A stretch of DNA of 64,000 bases, from the NCBI RefSeq assembly GCF_014201465.1, contig NZ_JACHEP010000015.1, positions 1 to 64,000 on the forward strand, written 5' to 3'. The notes under the pieces are model-generated. The model was not told where the DNA came from. It did no database searches and worked only from the letters and a program-made list of their open reading frames with translations. How positions within the stretch are numbered: the stretch's first letter is position 1; every line of letters starts with the position of its first letter. Source of the DNA: Anoxybacteroides tepidamans (GTDB lineage Bacteria > Bacillota > Bacilli > Bacillales > Anoxybacillaceae). The position numbers and the translations under genes were made by a program. Shown here piece by piece: positions 1-7,669 of this stretch.

Positions 1-128
1 GCGTTCATTGTTCGAGGAGGGCATGCGTACAGCATGCCCAGTCGGCAAACGGTTCGTTTGCCGACAACGGCAGAAAAGCTAGGAATAGAGCGATGACAAA
101 TTGTTTTTATTGGTTAATCAACACGCCT
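1..128. repeat. hairpin-rich repeat A, copy 1 (cut by window edge)
   Basis: This stretch is nearly identical to 1416-1543. It contains the hairpin GGGCATGC/GCATGCCC, the hairpin GGCAAAC/GTTTGCC, the block GGCAGAAAAGCTAGGAATAG, and the terminal block GGTTAATCAACACGCCT. The left part of the element lies before base 1. It ends 11 bp from the stop codon of the broken uricase gene. Its family is unknown to me; it resembles a small non-autonomous mobile element. Confidence 0.75.
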
Positions 129-139
129 AGCTGCAAGTC

Positions 140-398
140 TTATTGTGTAACGGTAAAACATTGGAACCCATATGGCGGCCGTGGTTCAGTATATACTTTG
201 CCTTGTGAACTAGGGATTTCCTCGACAATTTTATCCCATGTTCTGTAATTTTACATTTATTCTAAAAATAATATTGCTTCGACCAAAAAACGAGGATTCG
301 GGAATGAACTTTATCCCTGTCAATGGCTTTAAATATGTGCGGTAGGCAAATACATCTCCTTTTCCATAATACATGACTCTTTCTTTGCTACTAGTCAT
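140..398 (-). pseudogene. uricase (urate oxidase), internal-deletion pseudogene
   Basis: Read on the minus strand, the frame starts at ATG 398 (MTSSKERV) and gives a clear uricase N-terminus with YGKGDVFAYRTYLKPLTG and IPESS. After INVKLQ it runs into a stop at 231. Directly after the junction, in another frame, the uricase C-terminus appears: WDKIVEEIP, then GKVYTEPRPPYGFQCFTVTQ and a stop at 140-142. Against bacterial uricases of about 320-330 residues, roughly 230 central residues are missing and the join is out of frame, so no enzyme can be made. The start overlaps the end of the OHCU decarboxylase gene by 8 bp. In B. subtilis PucL the two activities are fused in one protein; here they are separate, coupled genes. 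Confidence 0.9.
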
Positions 399-903
399 AA
401 AAATCATCTCTCTCATTGATTATTTCTTGCAAACGAAACAGCGCAATTTTTTTTATTTCCTCTAATGCTTGTTGGAATTCCGTTTGATAATCGTTTTTTA
501 ATCTTTCTTGTATCGATGCATAAATATCATTTTTCGTTTTTCCGCGAACAGCCATGACAAAAGGAAAAGCAAACTTATCGATGTATTGCTGGTTGAGCGA
601 CATAAGGTGATGACGTTCTTCCTCTGTGAGTCCGTTTAATCCGGCGTTTTTCTGCTCCTTTTGTGAGAAATCCGTCACTTTAGCGCTAGTGCCTAGATGT
701 GGATGCATTCTAATTAATGTTAATTTTTCGTTTTCTGAAGCGGTTTCGACAATTTCTACCATTTTATCGTATAGAGATTGAAAAGTGGAAAATGGACGAT
801 ATCGCTCCGCTTGTTCTGCCACCCATGGCGAATGCTCAAACACTCCTTTTAACAGGTTAATGAATTCAGAAGCACTCATTTCGTTTAATTGTTGCAATCT
901 CAT
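391..903 (-). CDS. 2-oxo-4-hydroxy-4-carboxy-5-ureidoimidazoline (OHCU) decarboxylase
   Basis: This 170-residue protein matches the N-terminal domain of B. subtilis PucL. It should decarboxylate OHCU to (S)-allantoin, the last step from urate to allantoin. Visible family features are FEHSPWVAE near the start, the HPHLG segment in the middle, EQKNAGL, and the FPFVMAVRGKTK block that builds the active site. The start ATG at 903 has GGAGA upstream. It lies 15 bp downstream of a 41-codon ORF and overlaps the broken uricase gene by 8 bp, which suggests coupled translation. The gene is intact although the uricase that should feed its pathway is destroyed. Confidence 0.93.
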   Translation of the reverse strand: MRLQQLNEMSASEFINLLKGVFEHSPWVAEQAERYRPFSTFQSLYDKMVEIVETASENEKLTLIRMHPHLGTSAKVTDFSQKEQKNAGLNGLTEEERHHLMSLNQQYIDKFAFPFVMAVRGKTKNDIYASIQERLKNDYQTEFQQALEEIKKIALFRLQEIINERDDFYD

Positions 904-918
904 TGGTTTCTCCTTCCC

Positions 919-1044
919 TTACGATTTTGTAGCTGCTGTTAAAGTGTTATTGACGGCTCGCTTTTGCTTCGGCAAAAGATTAAGCAACGTCATGAAAGCG
1001 GCAGCGATGGTTTCTGATATAATACTTTTTTTGCTTAATGACAT
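919..1044 (-). CDS. small ORF, 41 residues, upstream of OHCU decarboxylase
   Basis: The reading frame starts at ATG 1044 and gives a 41-residue basic product with a hydrophobic middle (AAAFMTLLNLLP) and the tail KQKRAVNN. A strong GGAGGAG sits directly before the ATG, so the spacing is too short to be ideal. The stop is 15 bp before the decarboxylase start, in the same transcription direction. I do not recognise a family. It could be a small peptide, a coupled leader ORF, or a remnant of a larger gene such as a permease. Confidence 0.35.
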   Translation of the reverse strand: MSLSKKSIISETIAAAFMTLLNLLPKQKRAVNNTLTAATKS

Positions 1045-1075
1045 CTCCTCCTACATTCTAATTATTACATTACTA

Positions 1076-1092
1076 TGTTATTTTATATAACA
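1076..1092. promoter_or_regulatory. palindromic operator candidate, site 1
   Basis: TGTTATTTTATATAACA is a 17-bp inverted repeat with perfect 6-bp arms. It lies 32 bp upstream of the small ORF and belongs to the set with 1204, 3284 and 6023. A PucR-like regulator is the natural candidate because all sites lie in the ureide locus. Confidence 0.55.
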
Positions 1093-1203
1093 TAATAAAA
1101 CAAAGCGTTATAAGTGTCATTAGTTAAATTATATAATTTTTTTTAAGATAATTGACACATTGCATAAAGGTTGTCATAGTATTCAGTGATATAGAAATAT
1201 GAA

Positions 1204-1220
1204 TGTTATAAAATCTAACA
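1204..1220. promoter_or_regulatory. palindromic operator candidate, site 2
   Basis: TGTTATAAAATCTAACA matches the perfect palindrome at 6023 at 16 of 17 positions. It lies 128 bp from site 1, in the leader region of the minus-strand operon. Confidence 0.5.
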
Positions 1221-1355
1221 ATTTTTATTTTCATTCATGAGTGTTGATTATCCATTATTTTTCTGTGAAAATAACGGGTCCATGAACGGCTATTTTCATG
1301 CCTGGGTTACTCATGGATGTTTACTTAAAAAATACAGATCGTATGGCTGAACACA

Positions 1356-1543
1356 AGCTTTTCTGCCACATCCCTCGAACAAGAACGCCAGCGGGCAAAT
1401 TTATTTGCCCGCAAAGCGTTCATTGTTCGAGGAGGGCATGCGCATAGCATGCCCAGTCGGCAAGCGATTCGCTTGCCGACTATGGCAGAAAAGCTAGGAA
1501 TAGAGCCATCTCAATTGGTTTTTATTGGTTAATCAACACGCCT
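1356..1543. repeat. hairpin-rich repeat A, copy 2 (complete)
   Basis: An outer stem AGCTTTTCTGCCA (1356-1368) pairs with TGGCAGAAAAGCT (1483-1495). Inside are a CCTCGAACAA/TTGTTCGAGG stem holding GCGGGCAAAT/ATTTGCCCGC, then GGGCATGC/GCATGCCC, then AGTCGGCAAGCG/CGCTTGCCGACT. A non-palindromic tail ends in GGTTAATCAACACGCCT. It fills the gap between pucR and the OHCU operon. Together with copy 1 it flanks the OHCU/uricase segment in direct orientation. The rest of the 1045-1355 gap shows only the two operator-like palindromes and AT-rich sequence. Confidence 0.8.
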
Positions 1544-1551
1544 GATTTTCA

Positions 1552-3177
1552 TTATAAATGAAGTAAGTTTTTAATGCGAAACGCTAACCGAAGACGAAAG
1601 GTTGTGTCGGGATCTTTTAGACTTTTTCCGATTAGTTCTTCGCATTTTTCTAAACGATAAATGACCGTATTTCGGTGAACATATAGTTTCTTTGCCGTTT
1701 CTGAAATTTGGCAATGATTTTCTAGAAATAAAAATAACGTATGCAACAACATTTCGGATTCGTTTTGGTTTATTGATGCATCCGCTAATTTTTGTAACGT
1801 TTCATCGTAAAAATCTTTCAAGTCTTGGATTGGAATCATTTGTAATAGCTCGGAAACATTTTTTCTTCGATAAATTTGAATAAACGAACGATTCCCAGAA
1901 AGGTAGCCGGTTTCAAGTGCCTCTAACGCTTCTTTGAATCCTTTTTGAACGTCTAAAAATTGTTGACAAAGATTGCTGATTCCGAAAGATACAGTTCGAT
2001 CATATCTATTTTTTATTTTAAGCTGCAGTTCTTGAAGGAAAGGGAGAATGACGGTGCTAAGATCTGTCCAAGATTCTATTGCTGGAAACAATAAAATACA
2101 AATGTTCCCTTTCGTAAAGTGATGGATAGATTTAAAAAAAAGATGACTTTCTTCTTCTATAAACTCAAAAATAGTATCGATTTCTTTATGGGATTGAGTG
2201 AAGCTTAACGTTGCTTTATTCTCATCCAGTTTTCCAATGGTACAAATATAAGATTGGTCGTTGATAATCTGAAATTCTTTTGCTTTAATTGCCACTTCTT
2301 CTTTAGATTGGAACGATCCTTCTGTAAAATTAATAAAAAATTCGTTACGAACTTTTTTTGTGTATTGTTTTAATGCGTTTTCTTTCATTAATTCAAAGGA
2401 AATAACGTTGGCTGCTTGTTCGATTGTTAAAGTAATGGACGGGTTAGAAACAGGGATATTGCCGATTATAGCTAAGCAGCCGCTGTTTTTTTCGTGGGTG
2501 TAGATAGGAAATATAGAAATGGTTTCCCGATTAGATAAAAGTGAAAAACAAGAGTAAGAAGTGTTCGGTAAAAAAAAGCGAAACCCATTTGAATGCAATT
2601 TCCGAAGCTCGGCAGAAACTTCAGAGAACGGATGAGAAGAAGCGATAATGCGAAAATATTTGTCTAGTAATATAATAGGATATTTAACCATTGAATACAA
2701 ATTTTGGAGTAAAGATACTAATCCTTTGCCGCTCATAATGTGATGAGTAAACTTTTGATGCGTTTCAAGAGCCAAAAGTAATTCGTTCGTCCGTTTATCG
2801 AGAATGTAACTTAATGATTGATTGACGATCTCTCCTAATGAAATGTCTATTGGTAGTTCGATGATAGGGAATCCTATTTTATCAGCATATGCAAGAGCGG
2901 TTTGTGGAATTTCTTCTAAAAATCGTTTTGTTTTAATAGCTAATCCTGCACATTGTTGTTCCCCCATATTTTTGATTAACTCAAGCAGATCGTGCGGTTT
3001 GTCTTTAAGATGATAGGCTGTAGTAACGAGTAATTCGTTTGGTTTTAAATAATAGATAATATCAGGAGCGTCCATCATGTTAACACTATATACTTCCCTT
3101 TCTTTCCCTTCATGTCCCGCGATTAATTTTGCATTACGAAAAGAAGGGATATGTAATAATATTTCTGAAATTTTCAT
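1552..3177 (-). CDS. pucR: PucR-type purine catabolism regulator
   Basis: This 541-residue protein has the PucR family layout. An N-terminal purine-regulator domain (about 8-125) starts with EILLHIPSFRNAKLIAG. A long central sensing region (about 150-450) follows. A C-terminal helix-turn-helix of the CdaR/PucR type (about 475-535) carries QISETAKKLYVHRNTVIYRL. In B. subtilis PucR activates the purine degradation genes and senses pathway intermediates such as allantoin or allantoate. The ATG at 3177 has GGGGTGA upstream. The gene is divergent from allC, and the intergenic region holds an operator-like palindrome. Autoregulation and control of allC, the ABC importer and the OHCU operon are inferred from position. 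Confidence 0.88.
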   Translation of the reverse strand: MKISEILLHIPSFRNAKLIAGHEGKEREVYSVNMMDAPDIIYYLKPNELLVTTAYHLKDKPHDLLELIKNMGEQQCAGLAIKTKRFLEEIPQTALAYADKIGFPIIELPIDISLGEIVNQSLSYILDKRTNELLLALETHQKFTHHIMSGKGLVSLLQNLYSMVKYPIILLDKYFRIIASSHPFSEVSAELRKLHSNGFRFFLPNTSYSCFSLLSNRETISIFPIYTHEKNSGCLAIIGNIPVSNPSITLTIEQAANVISFELMKENALKQYTKKVRNEFFINFTEGSFQSKEEVAIKAKEFQIINDQSYICTIGKLDENKATLSFTQSHKEIDTIFEFIEEESHLFFKSIHHFTKGNICILLFPAIESWTDLSTVILPFLQELQLKIKNRYDRTVSFGISNLCQQFLDVQKGFKEALEALETGYLSGNRSFIQIYRRKNVSELLQMIPIQDLKDFYDETLQKLADASINQNESEMLLHTLFLFLENHCQISETAKKLYVHRNTVIYRLEKCEELIGKSLKDPDTTFRLRLAFRIKNLLHL

Positions 3178-3283
3178 ACGCTCACCCCTATGACGTGTTA
3201 GTTAAATTGCACAAAAATATATAAAATTTATAACAATTTTACCAATGAATACAGAAAAGAATCAATATAAAATTAACATATCA

Positions 3284-3300
3284 TGTTATATTTTATTACT
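3284..3300. promoter_or_regulatory. palindromic operator candidate, site 3
   Basis: TGTTATATTTTATTACT has one perfect TGTTATA arm and a second arm matching TATAACA at 5 of 7 positions. A further half site TATAACA lies at 3229-3235. It sits in the pucR-allC intergenic region, just before the allC ribosome site, and covers an upstream in-frame ATG, which argues against that ATG being the true start. Confidence 0.4.
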
Positions 3301-3321
3301 CATAATGAAAGAAGGGAAGAT

Positions 3322-4563
3322 ATGGCGATCCATGTACACTCCTCATCTCAGTTAGGGGAAAAAGTAGAAACAATGATTGAGTGGCTTGCTTCGTTCGGTA
3401 AAACGAAAAACGGTGGGGTCACTAGATTGTTATATAGTGAGTCGTGGTTTTTCGCTCAGGAAGCATTAAAAGAGAAAATGAATCAATGTGGGTTAAACGC
3501 ATATTATGATGACGTTGGCAATTTATTTGGAAGGGCGGAAGGAACGGAAGATTCGTCGTCAGTCATTTTAATCGGCTCACATATTGATACGGTTATAGAT
3601 GGGGGGAAATATGACGGTTCTTATGGAATTATTTCTGGGTTGCTTGCTGTGGAATATCTTTTAAAACATTGTGGTCCTCCAAAAAAAACGATTGAGGTTG
3701 TTTCTTTATGCGAAGAAGAAGGAAGTCGATTTCCGATTACGTATTGGGGATCGGGAACTATTACGGGGAAATATACTTTTGAACAAATTCAAGAACTTAC
3801 AGATTCACAAGGTATACCTTTTATAAAAGCGATGAAAGACTGTGGCTTTGGAGTAGGGAAGTTTCCATCCCCTCTAAGAAACGATATTCAATGTTTTATT
3901 GAAATGCATATTGAGCAGGGGAGAATGTTGGAGCAGAAAGGGAAAGCGCTCGGTATTGTCAGTCATATAGTGGGACAGCGCCGGTACAATATAACGGTTA
4001 TTGGTGAAAGCAACCATGCTGGTACTACACCGATGACGGACCGAAGAGATGCGATTGTTATTGCCTCACAGCTGATAACATCGATTGCCGATAAAGCCAA
4101 AAGTTCTGGTGTAATGGCTACTGTTGGAAAAATGATAGTAAAGCCGAATGTCCCTAACGTGATTGCTGGAGAAGTCATGTTTACATTAGATGTTCGTCAT
4201 CATAATGAGGATTTATTGCAGCATTTTTGTTTAGAAATTGCACAGGATTTACAACGTGTTTCGGATCAAAATGGGGTAAATATCATCGCGGAAGAGTGGA
4301 TGAAGGTAAAACCTGTTGCGATGGATTCTTATTTAATAAAAATATCAACAGAAGTGGCTAAACATCAGAATCTGCCTTATGAGTTTTTAGTTAGCGGAGC
4401 GGGACATGACTCTCAAGTATTTGGTGCCTATTGTCCGACTGCTCTCTTTTTTGTCCCAAGTTATAAAGGGATTAGCCATTCACCGAAAGAGTTTACGGAT
4501 AAGCTTGATTTAGAAAGAGGTCTTAAGTTTTTGATTGAATATTTATATCAATTAGCCTACTAA
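3322..4563 (+). CDS. allC: allantoate amidohydrolase (M20 family)
   Basis: This 413-residue M20/M28-type metallohydrolase should remove the carbamoyl nitrogen of allantoate to give ureidoglycine, CO2 and ammonia, using two metal ions. Metal ligands are visible: GSHIDTV (His87), KYDGSYG (Asp98), CEEEGSRFP (Glu132/133), a His in IEMHIEQG, and the late His in GAGHDSQVF. A family dimerisation segment lies in the middle (HAGTTPMTDRRDA). I chose ATG 3322 because AGAAGGGA precedes it; an upstream in-frame ATG at 3283 falls in the operator. pucG follows after 24 bp. N-carbamoyl-amino-acid hydrolases share the fold, but the neighbours favour allantoate. It corresponds to B. subtilis PucF. Confidence 0.9.
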   Translation: MAIHVHSSSQLGEKVETMIEWLASFGKTKNGGVTRLLYSESWFFAQEALKEKMNQCGLNAYYDDVGNLFGRAEGTEDSSSVILIGSHIDTVIDGGKYDGSYGIISGLLAVEYLLKHCGPPKKTIEVVSLCEEEGSRFPITYWGSGTITGKYTFEQIQELTDSQGIPFIKAMKDCGFGVGKFPSPLRNDIQCFIEMHIEQGRMLEQKGKALGIVSHIVGQRRYNITVIGESNHAGTTPMTDRRDAIVIASQLITSIADKAKSSGVMATVGKMIVKPNVPNVIAGEVMFTLDVRHHNEDLLQHFCLEIAQDLQRVSDQNGVNIIAEEWMKVKPVAMDSYLIKISTEVAKHQNLPYEFLVSGAGHDSQVFGAYCPTALFFVPSYKGISHSPKEFTDKLDLERGLKFLIEYLYQLAY

Positions 4564-4587
4564 CGGATAGAAAGGGTGGGAATCGTT

Positions 4588-5841
4588 ATGTCGTTTTCTC
4601 GGTTTGAAATACCGTTGCGAACTATTATGACACCCGGTCCAGTAGAAGTGGATCCGAGAGTTTTGCAAGCGATGAGTAGTCCCATATTAGGTCAATTTGA
4701 TCCCGCTTTTACAGCGATTATGAATGAAGTAATGGAAATGCTGCGTCAGCTGTTTCGAACATCTAATCGGTGGGCTTACCCTATTGATGGAACGTCCAGA
4801 GCGGGGATTGAAGCGTTGTTATGCAGTATTATTGAACAAGGAGATAAAGTCCTTATTCCGATTTATGGCCGCTTTGGTTATTTGTTGGCGGAAATTTGTG
4901 AAAGATACGGTGCTCATGTCTATACAATAGAATGTGAGTGGGGGAATGTGTTTGATCCGAAAGAGGTTATTAATGAAATTAAGAAGGTGAGACCGAAGAT
5001 TGTTGCGATAGTACATGGAGAAACATCGACTGGTTGTATGCAGCCTCTTAAAGAAATTGGCGAGTTTTGTAGAGAAATGGATGTCCTTCTTGTTGTAGAT
5101 GCGGTAGCTACGATTGGCGGAACAGAAGTGAATGTGGACGAATGGTATCTTGATGGGGTAATTGGCGGGACGCAAAAATGTATATCTGTTCCATCTGGAA
5201 TGGCTCCGATAACGTATAATGATCGAGTGGAAAAAGTGGTGTTGTCTCGCAAAAAAGTAGAAAGAGGAATCCAAACAGACTTAGATAGGAGTATTCCTTC
5301 TACTGGGAAAACAATCATTAGCAATTATTTTGATTTAAGTCAACTTCAGGATTATTGGGGACCGAGAAGACTAAATCATCATACAGAAGCTACTTCGATG
5401 CTTTATGCGTTGAGAGAAGGATTACGGATTATTTTAGGGGAAGGATTAACAAAGAGATTTGAACGACACCGCCTTCATGAACGAGCCCTTGTAGCAGGGA
5501 TTGAAGCGATGGGATTATCTTTATTTGGAGATAAAAAACGGAAACTCCCGACAGTTACGTGTGTGAATATACCGGATGGAGTGGATGGGGAGTCAGTGCG
5601 GCGTATGCTTTTACACGAGTTTGGAATTGAAATTGCAAGTTCTTTTGGTCCGTTGCATGGGAAAATATGGCGTATCGGAACGATGGGATATAGCTGTCGG
5701 AAAGAAAATATTCTCAGGCTGTTAACAGCTCTTGAAGCTGTTCTTGTATATCACAGCGTTCGTGTTAACAGAGGAGAGGGAGTGCAAGAAGCGTTAAAAG
5801 TATATGTTGAACAAAGCAAAGTAATGAACGCGGGGTGGTAA
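4588..5841 (+). CDS. pucG: (S)-ureidoglycine-glyoxylate aminotransferase
   Basis: This 417-residue class V PLP aminotransferase matches B. subtilis PucG, which transfers the amino group of ureidoglycine to glyoxylate, giving glycine and oxalurate. The family opening TIMTPGPVEVDPRVL, the DGTSRAG phosphate-binding loop, VDAVATIGG with the PLP-ring Asp, and the Schiff-base Lys197 in GGTQKCISVPSG are present. ATG 4588 is preferred to an in-frame GTG 12 bp upstream because AAGGGTGGGA is then correctly spaced. It forms an operon with allC and is followed by a terminator-like stem. Alanine-glyoxylate aminotransferase is the sequence-level alternative; context makes PucG far more likely. Confidence 0.9.
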   Translation: MSFSRFEIPLRTIMTPGPVEVDPRVLQAMSSPILGQFDPAFTAIMNEVMEMLRQLFRTSNRWAYPIDGTSRAGIEALLCSIIEQGDKVLIPIYGRFGYLLAEICERYGAHVYTIECEWGNVFDPKEVINEIKKVRPKIVAIVHGETSTGCMQPLKEIGEFCREMDVLLVVDAVATIGGTEVNVDEWYLDGVIGGTQKCISVPSGMAPITYNDRVEKVVLSRKKVERGIQTDLDRSIPSTGKTIISNYFDLSQLQDYWGPRRLNHHTEATSMLYALREGLRIILGEGLTKRFERHRLHERALVAGIEAMGLSLFGDKKRKLPTVTCVNIPDGVDGESVRRMLLHEFGIEIASSFGPLHGKIWRIGTMGYSCRKENILRLLTALEAVLVYHSVRVNRGEGVQEALKVYVEQSKVMNAGW

Positions 5842-5854
5842 AGGATTTCTTACA

Positions 5855-5906
5855 AGAAGGTCAAACCGAGGGTACGAATATATCGTGCTTTTGGAGTTGA
5901 CCTTCT
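5855..5906 (+). terminator. terminator-like stem after pucG
   Basis: AGAAGGTCAA (5855-5864) pairs perfectly with TTGACCTTCT (5897-5906), and TTTTG follows. The loop of about 32 nt is long, so strength is uncertain. Confidence 0.5.
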
Positions 5907-5937
5907 TTTGCTATAAGTAATGAAATTTTTAGTTGAT

Positions 5938-5945
5938 TTAACCAA
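5938..5945 (-). promoter_or_regulatory. TTGGTTAA motif, PucR-box-like
   Basis: The minus strand reads TTTTTTTGGTTAA. As I recall it, the B. subtilis PucR box is WWWCNTTGGTTAA, so this site differs only at the C. It lies 118 bp upstream of the ABC importer operon, which also has the perfect palindrome at 6023. Confidence 0.35.
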
Positions 5946-6022
5946 AAAAATTTCGGAATTTTATATATTGTAACGATAGAATATAAAAATGTTAAGTTTT
6001 ATAATTAAATAATAACATTAAA

Positions 6023-6039
6023 TGTTATAAAATATAACA
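6023..6039. promoter_or_regulatory. palindromic operator candidate, site 4 (perfect)
   Basis: TGTTATA-AAA-TATAACA is a perfect 17-bp palindrome placed 17 bp before the ABC importer start, overlapping the expected promoter/leader. It is the best member of the four-site set in the ureide locus. Confidence 0.6.
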
Positions 6040-6055
6040 ATAAAGGGGTGATAAT

Positions 6056-6778
6056 ATGACATTGATGGCCGAAGGTGTGAAAAAGTGTTATAATAATCGT
6101 CTTGTTTTAAAGGGGATAAACCTTTTGGTTGAACCTCATGAGTTTGTTTGTATATTGGGAAATAGTGGTGGTGGAAAATCTACCTTACTAAATTTACTTG
6201 CTGGATTTATTAAGCCGGATGAAGGGGTTATTAAAGTAAATGGAGTAAAGGTAACACAACCATCTAAGGAGAGGGGAGTTGTTTTTCAAGATCATGCATT
6301 ATTTCCTTGGTATACCGTTATTGAAAACATTGCCTTTGGGCCGATCGTTCAGGGAGTTCCTAAACAAGAAGCGTTAAAAAAAGCTATGAACTATCTGAAA
6401 TTAATCGGCTTACAAGAATATGCTTACCATTATCCGATGCAACTCTCTGGTGGCATGAAACAAAGGGTTGGCATTGCAAGAGCTTTAGCAGGTGAACCAG
6501 AAATATTGTTAATGGATGAACCATTTGGAGCTTTAGATTTGTTTACTCGCGAAAATATGCGTTCAGAACTTATTCGAATTTGGAATGAACTAAAACCTAC
6601 AATCATTTTTATTACACACGATATAGCAGAGGCTGTTTATTTAGCAGATAGAATTATTGTTATAAGAAATGGAGTAGTTGCTGTGGAAAATAAAATTGAT
6701 TTACCACGTCCAAGAAACTATCATGATCCTGAGTTTCGAATATTGATAGAGGAAATAGAGAAAAATTTTATGAATTAG
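6056..6778 (+). CDS. ABC importer ATPase, taurine/sulfonate/NMT1 type, in ureide locus
   Basis: This 240-residue ATP-binding subunit belongs to the SsuB/TauB/ThiZ group. It has Walker A GNSGGGKST, the signature LSGGMKQRVGIARAL, Walker B ILLMDEPFGALD and the switch His in IIFITHDIAEA. AAGGGGTGAT precedes the ATG. It is the first gene of an ATPase-permease-binding protein operon (gap 9 bp to the permease). The operon lies between pucG and allantoinase and carries the same palindrome as the other ureide promoters. I infer a ureide such as allantoin or allantoate, or a related ring compound, as substrate. The family alone would suggest sulfonates, pyrimidine precursors or nitrate. Confidence 0.85.
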   Translation: MTLMAEGVKKCYNNRLVLKGINLLVEPHEFVCILGNSGGGKSTLLNLLAGFIKPDEGVIKVNGVKVTQPSKERGVVFQDHALFPWYTVIENIAFGPIVQGVPKQEALKKAMNYLKLIGLQEYAYHYPMQLSGGMKQRVGIARALAGEPEILLMDEPFGALDLFTRENMRSELIRIWNELKPTIIFITHDIAEAVYLADRIIVIRNGVVAVENKIDLPRPRNYHDPEFRILIEEIEKNFMN

Positions 6779-6787
6779 GAGGAGTTT

Positions 6788-7642
6788 ATGGAAAATACGA
6801 TTATCAAACAAGAGAAGTCATATGCTGTTTCTTCGAATACAAAAAAAGAAAAAGGATGGGATCTTCAAAAGCAACTCCAAGCTTTACCGATCATTATGTT
6901 TTTTATCATTTGGGAGGGATTTACAAGATTAAATATGCACTTTTCCTTTGTGAATCCGGTGTTTTTTCCACCTCCATCGCTTATTTTAATAAATGGTTGG
7001 GAGTTGTATAAATCTGGTATTTTATTTCAGAGTGTTTTGTCTAGTACAATCAGAATTTTCATTGGCTTTGTACTCGGGGCATCGTTTGCTGTAATAATAG
7101 CTTTGTTAATGGGAAGGATGAAAAAAATAGAATTTTGGTTCACTCCAATTTTTAATATGATAGGGCCAATCCCTGCTCTTGCGTTATTACCTTTATTCAT
7201 TATTTGGTTTGGAATTGGAGAAATACCAAAAATAGTTTTAATTGCATGGACGACTTTTTTTCCTGTAATGACTAATACGTTAGATGGCATTAAAAGTGTA
7301 AATTCTTCTTTTATTCGTTCTGCACTAAGCCTAGGCGCAAAAGAACATCAAATATATACGAAAATTATTATACCGTCGACGCTCCCGTCTATTATGGCAG
7401 GATGTCAAATTAGCTTAGGTTTAGCGTTTTCAGCATTAATAGTATCAGAAATGATGGGAGCTAAAAATGGATTGGGGTACATTATTGTTGATGCCCGAAA
7501 TTACATGAAAATGCTCAATATGTACGTTGCTATTGTATTAATAGGACTAGAGTATAGCTTTTTTGCATTGGTTTTCAAATTAATAGAGAAAAAACTTCTT
7601 AGTTGGAGAATTGGTGGCTTTCATCATGCTGTAGAGAAATAG
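6788..7642 (+). CDS. ABC importer permease, SsuC/TauC type, in ureide locus
   Basis: This 284-residue inner-membrane permease has about six hydrophobic segments, including IIMFFIIWEGF near residue 38 and GFVLGASFAVIIALLMG near 95. The EAA-type cytoplasmic loop reads SALSLGAKEHQIYTKIIIPSTLPSIMAG, and the conserved SEMMGAKNGLGYIIVDAR block follows. This places it in the SsuC/TauC/ThiX family. AGGAGG precedes the ATG, and the binding-protein gene follows after 27 bp. No PucI-type allantoin permease gene is seen in the window, so this system is the only local candidate for ureide uptake. Confidence 0.85.
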   Translation: MENTIIKQEKSYAVSSNTKKEKGWDLQKQLQALPIIMFFIIWEGFTRLNMHFSFVNPVFFPPPSLILINGWELYKSGILFQSVLSSTIRIFIGFVLGASFAVIIALLMGRMKKIEFWFTPIFNMIGPIPALALLPLFIIWFGIGEIPKIVLIAWTTFFPVMTNTLDGIKSVNSSFIRSALSLGAKEHQIYTKIIIPSTLPSIMAGCQISLGLAFSALIVSEMMGAKNGLGYIIVDARNYMKMLNMYVAIVLIGLEYSFFALVFKLIEKKLLSWRIGGFHHAVEK

Positions 7643-7669
7643 AAAATAAAATGTAAAAGGAGAATGACG

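Noticed and set aside
785-1090. Plus-strand 101-residue open frame across the OHCU promoter region
   Set aside because: It runs antisense to the recognised OHCU decarboxylase and the small minus-strand ORF, has no ribosome site and no family features.
1525-1532. TTGGTTAA in repeat A as a PucR box for pucR or the OHCU operon
   Set aside because: The motif is part of the conserved end of repeat A (also at the copy 1 end; altered to GGGTTAA in copy 3), so it is explained by the repeat and not by regulation.
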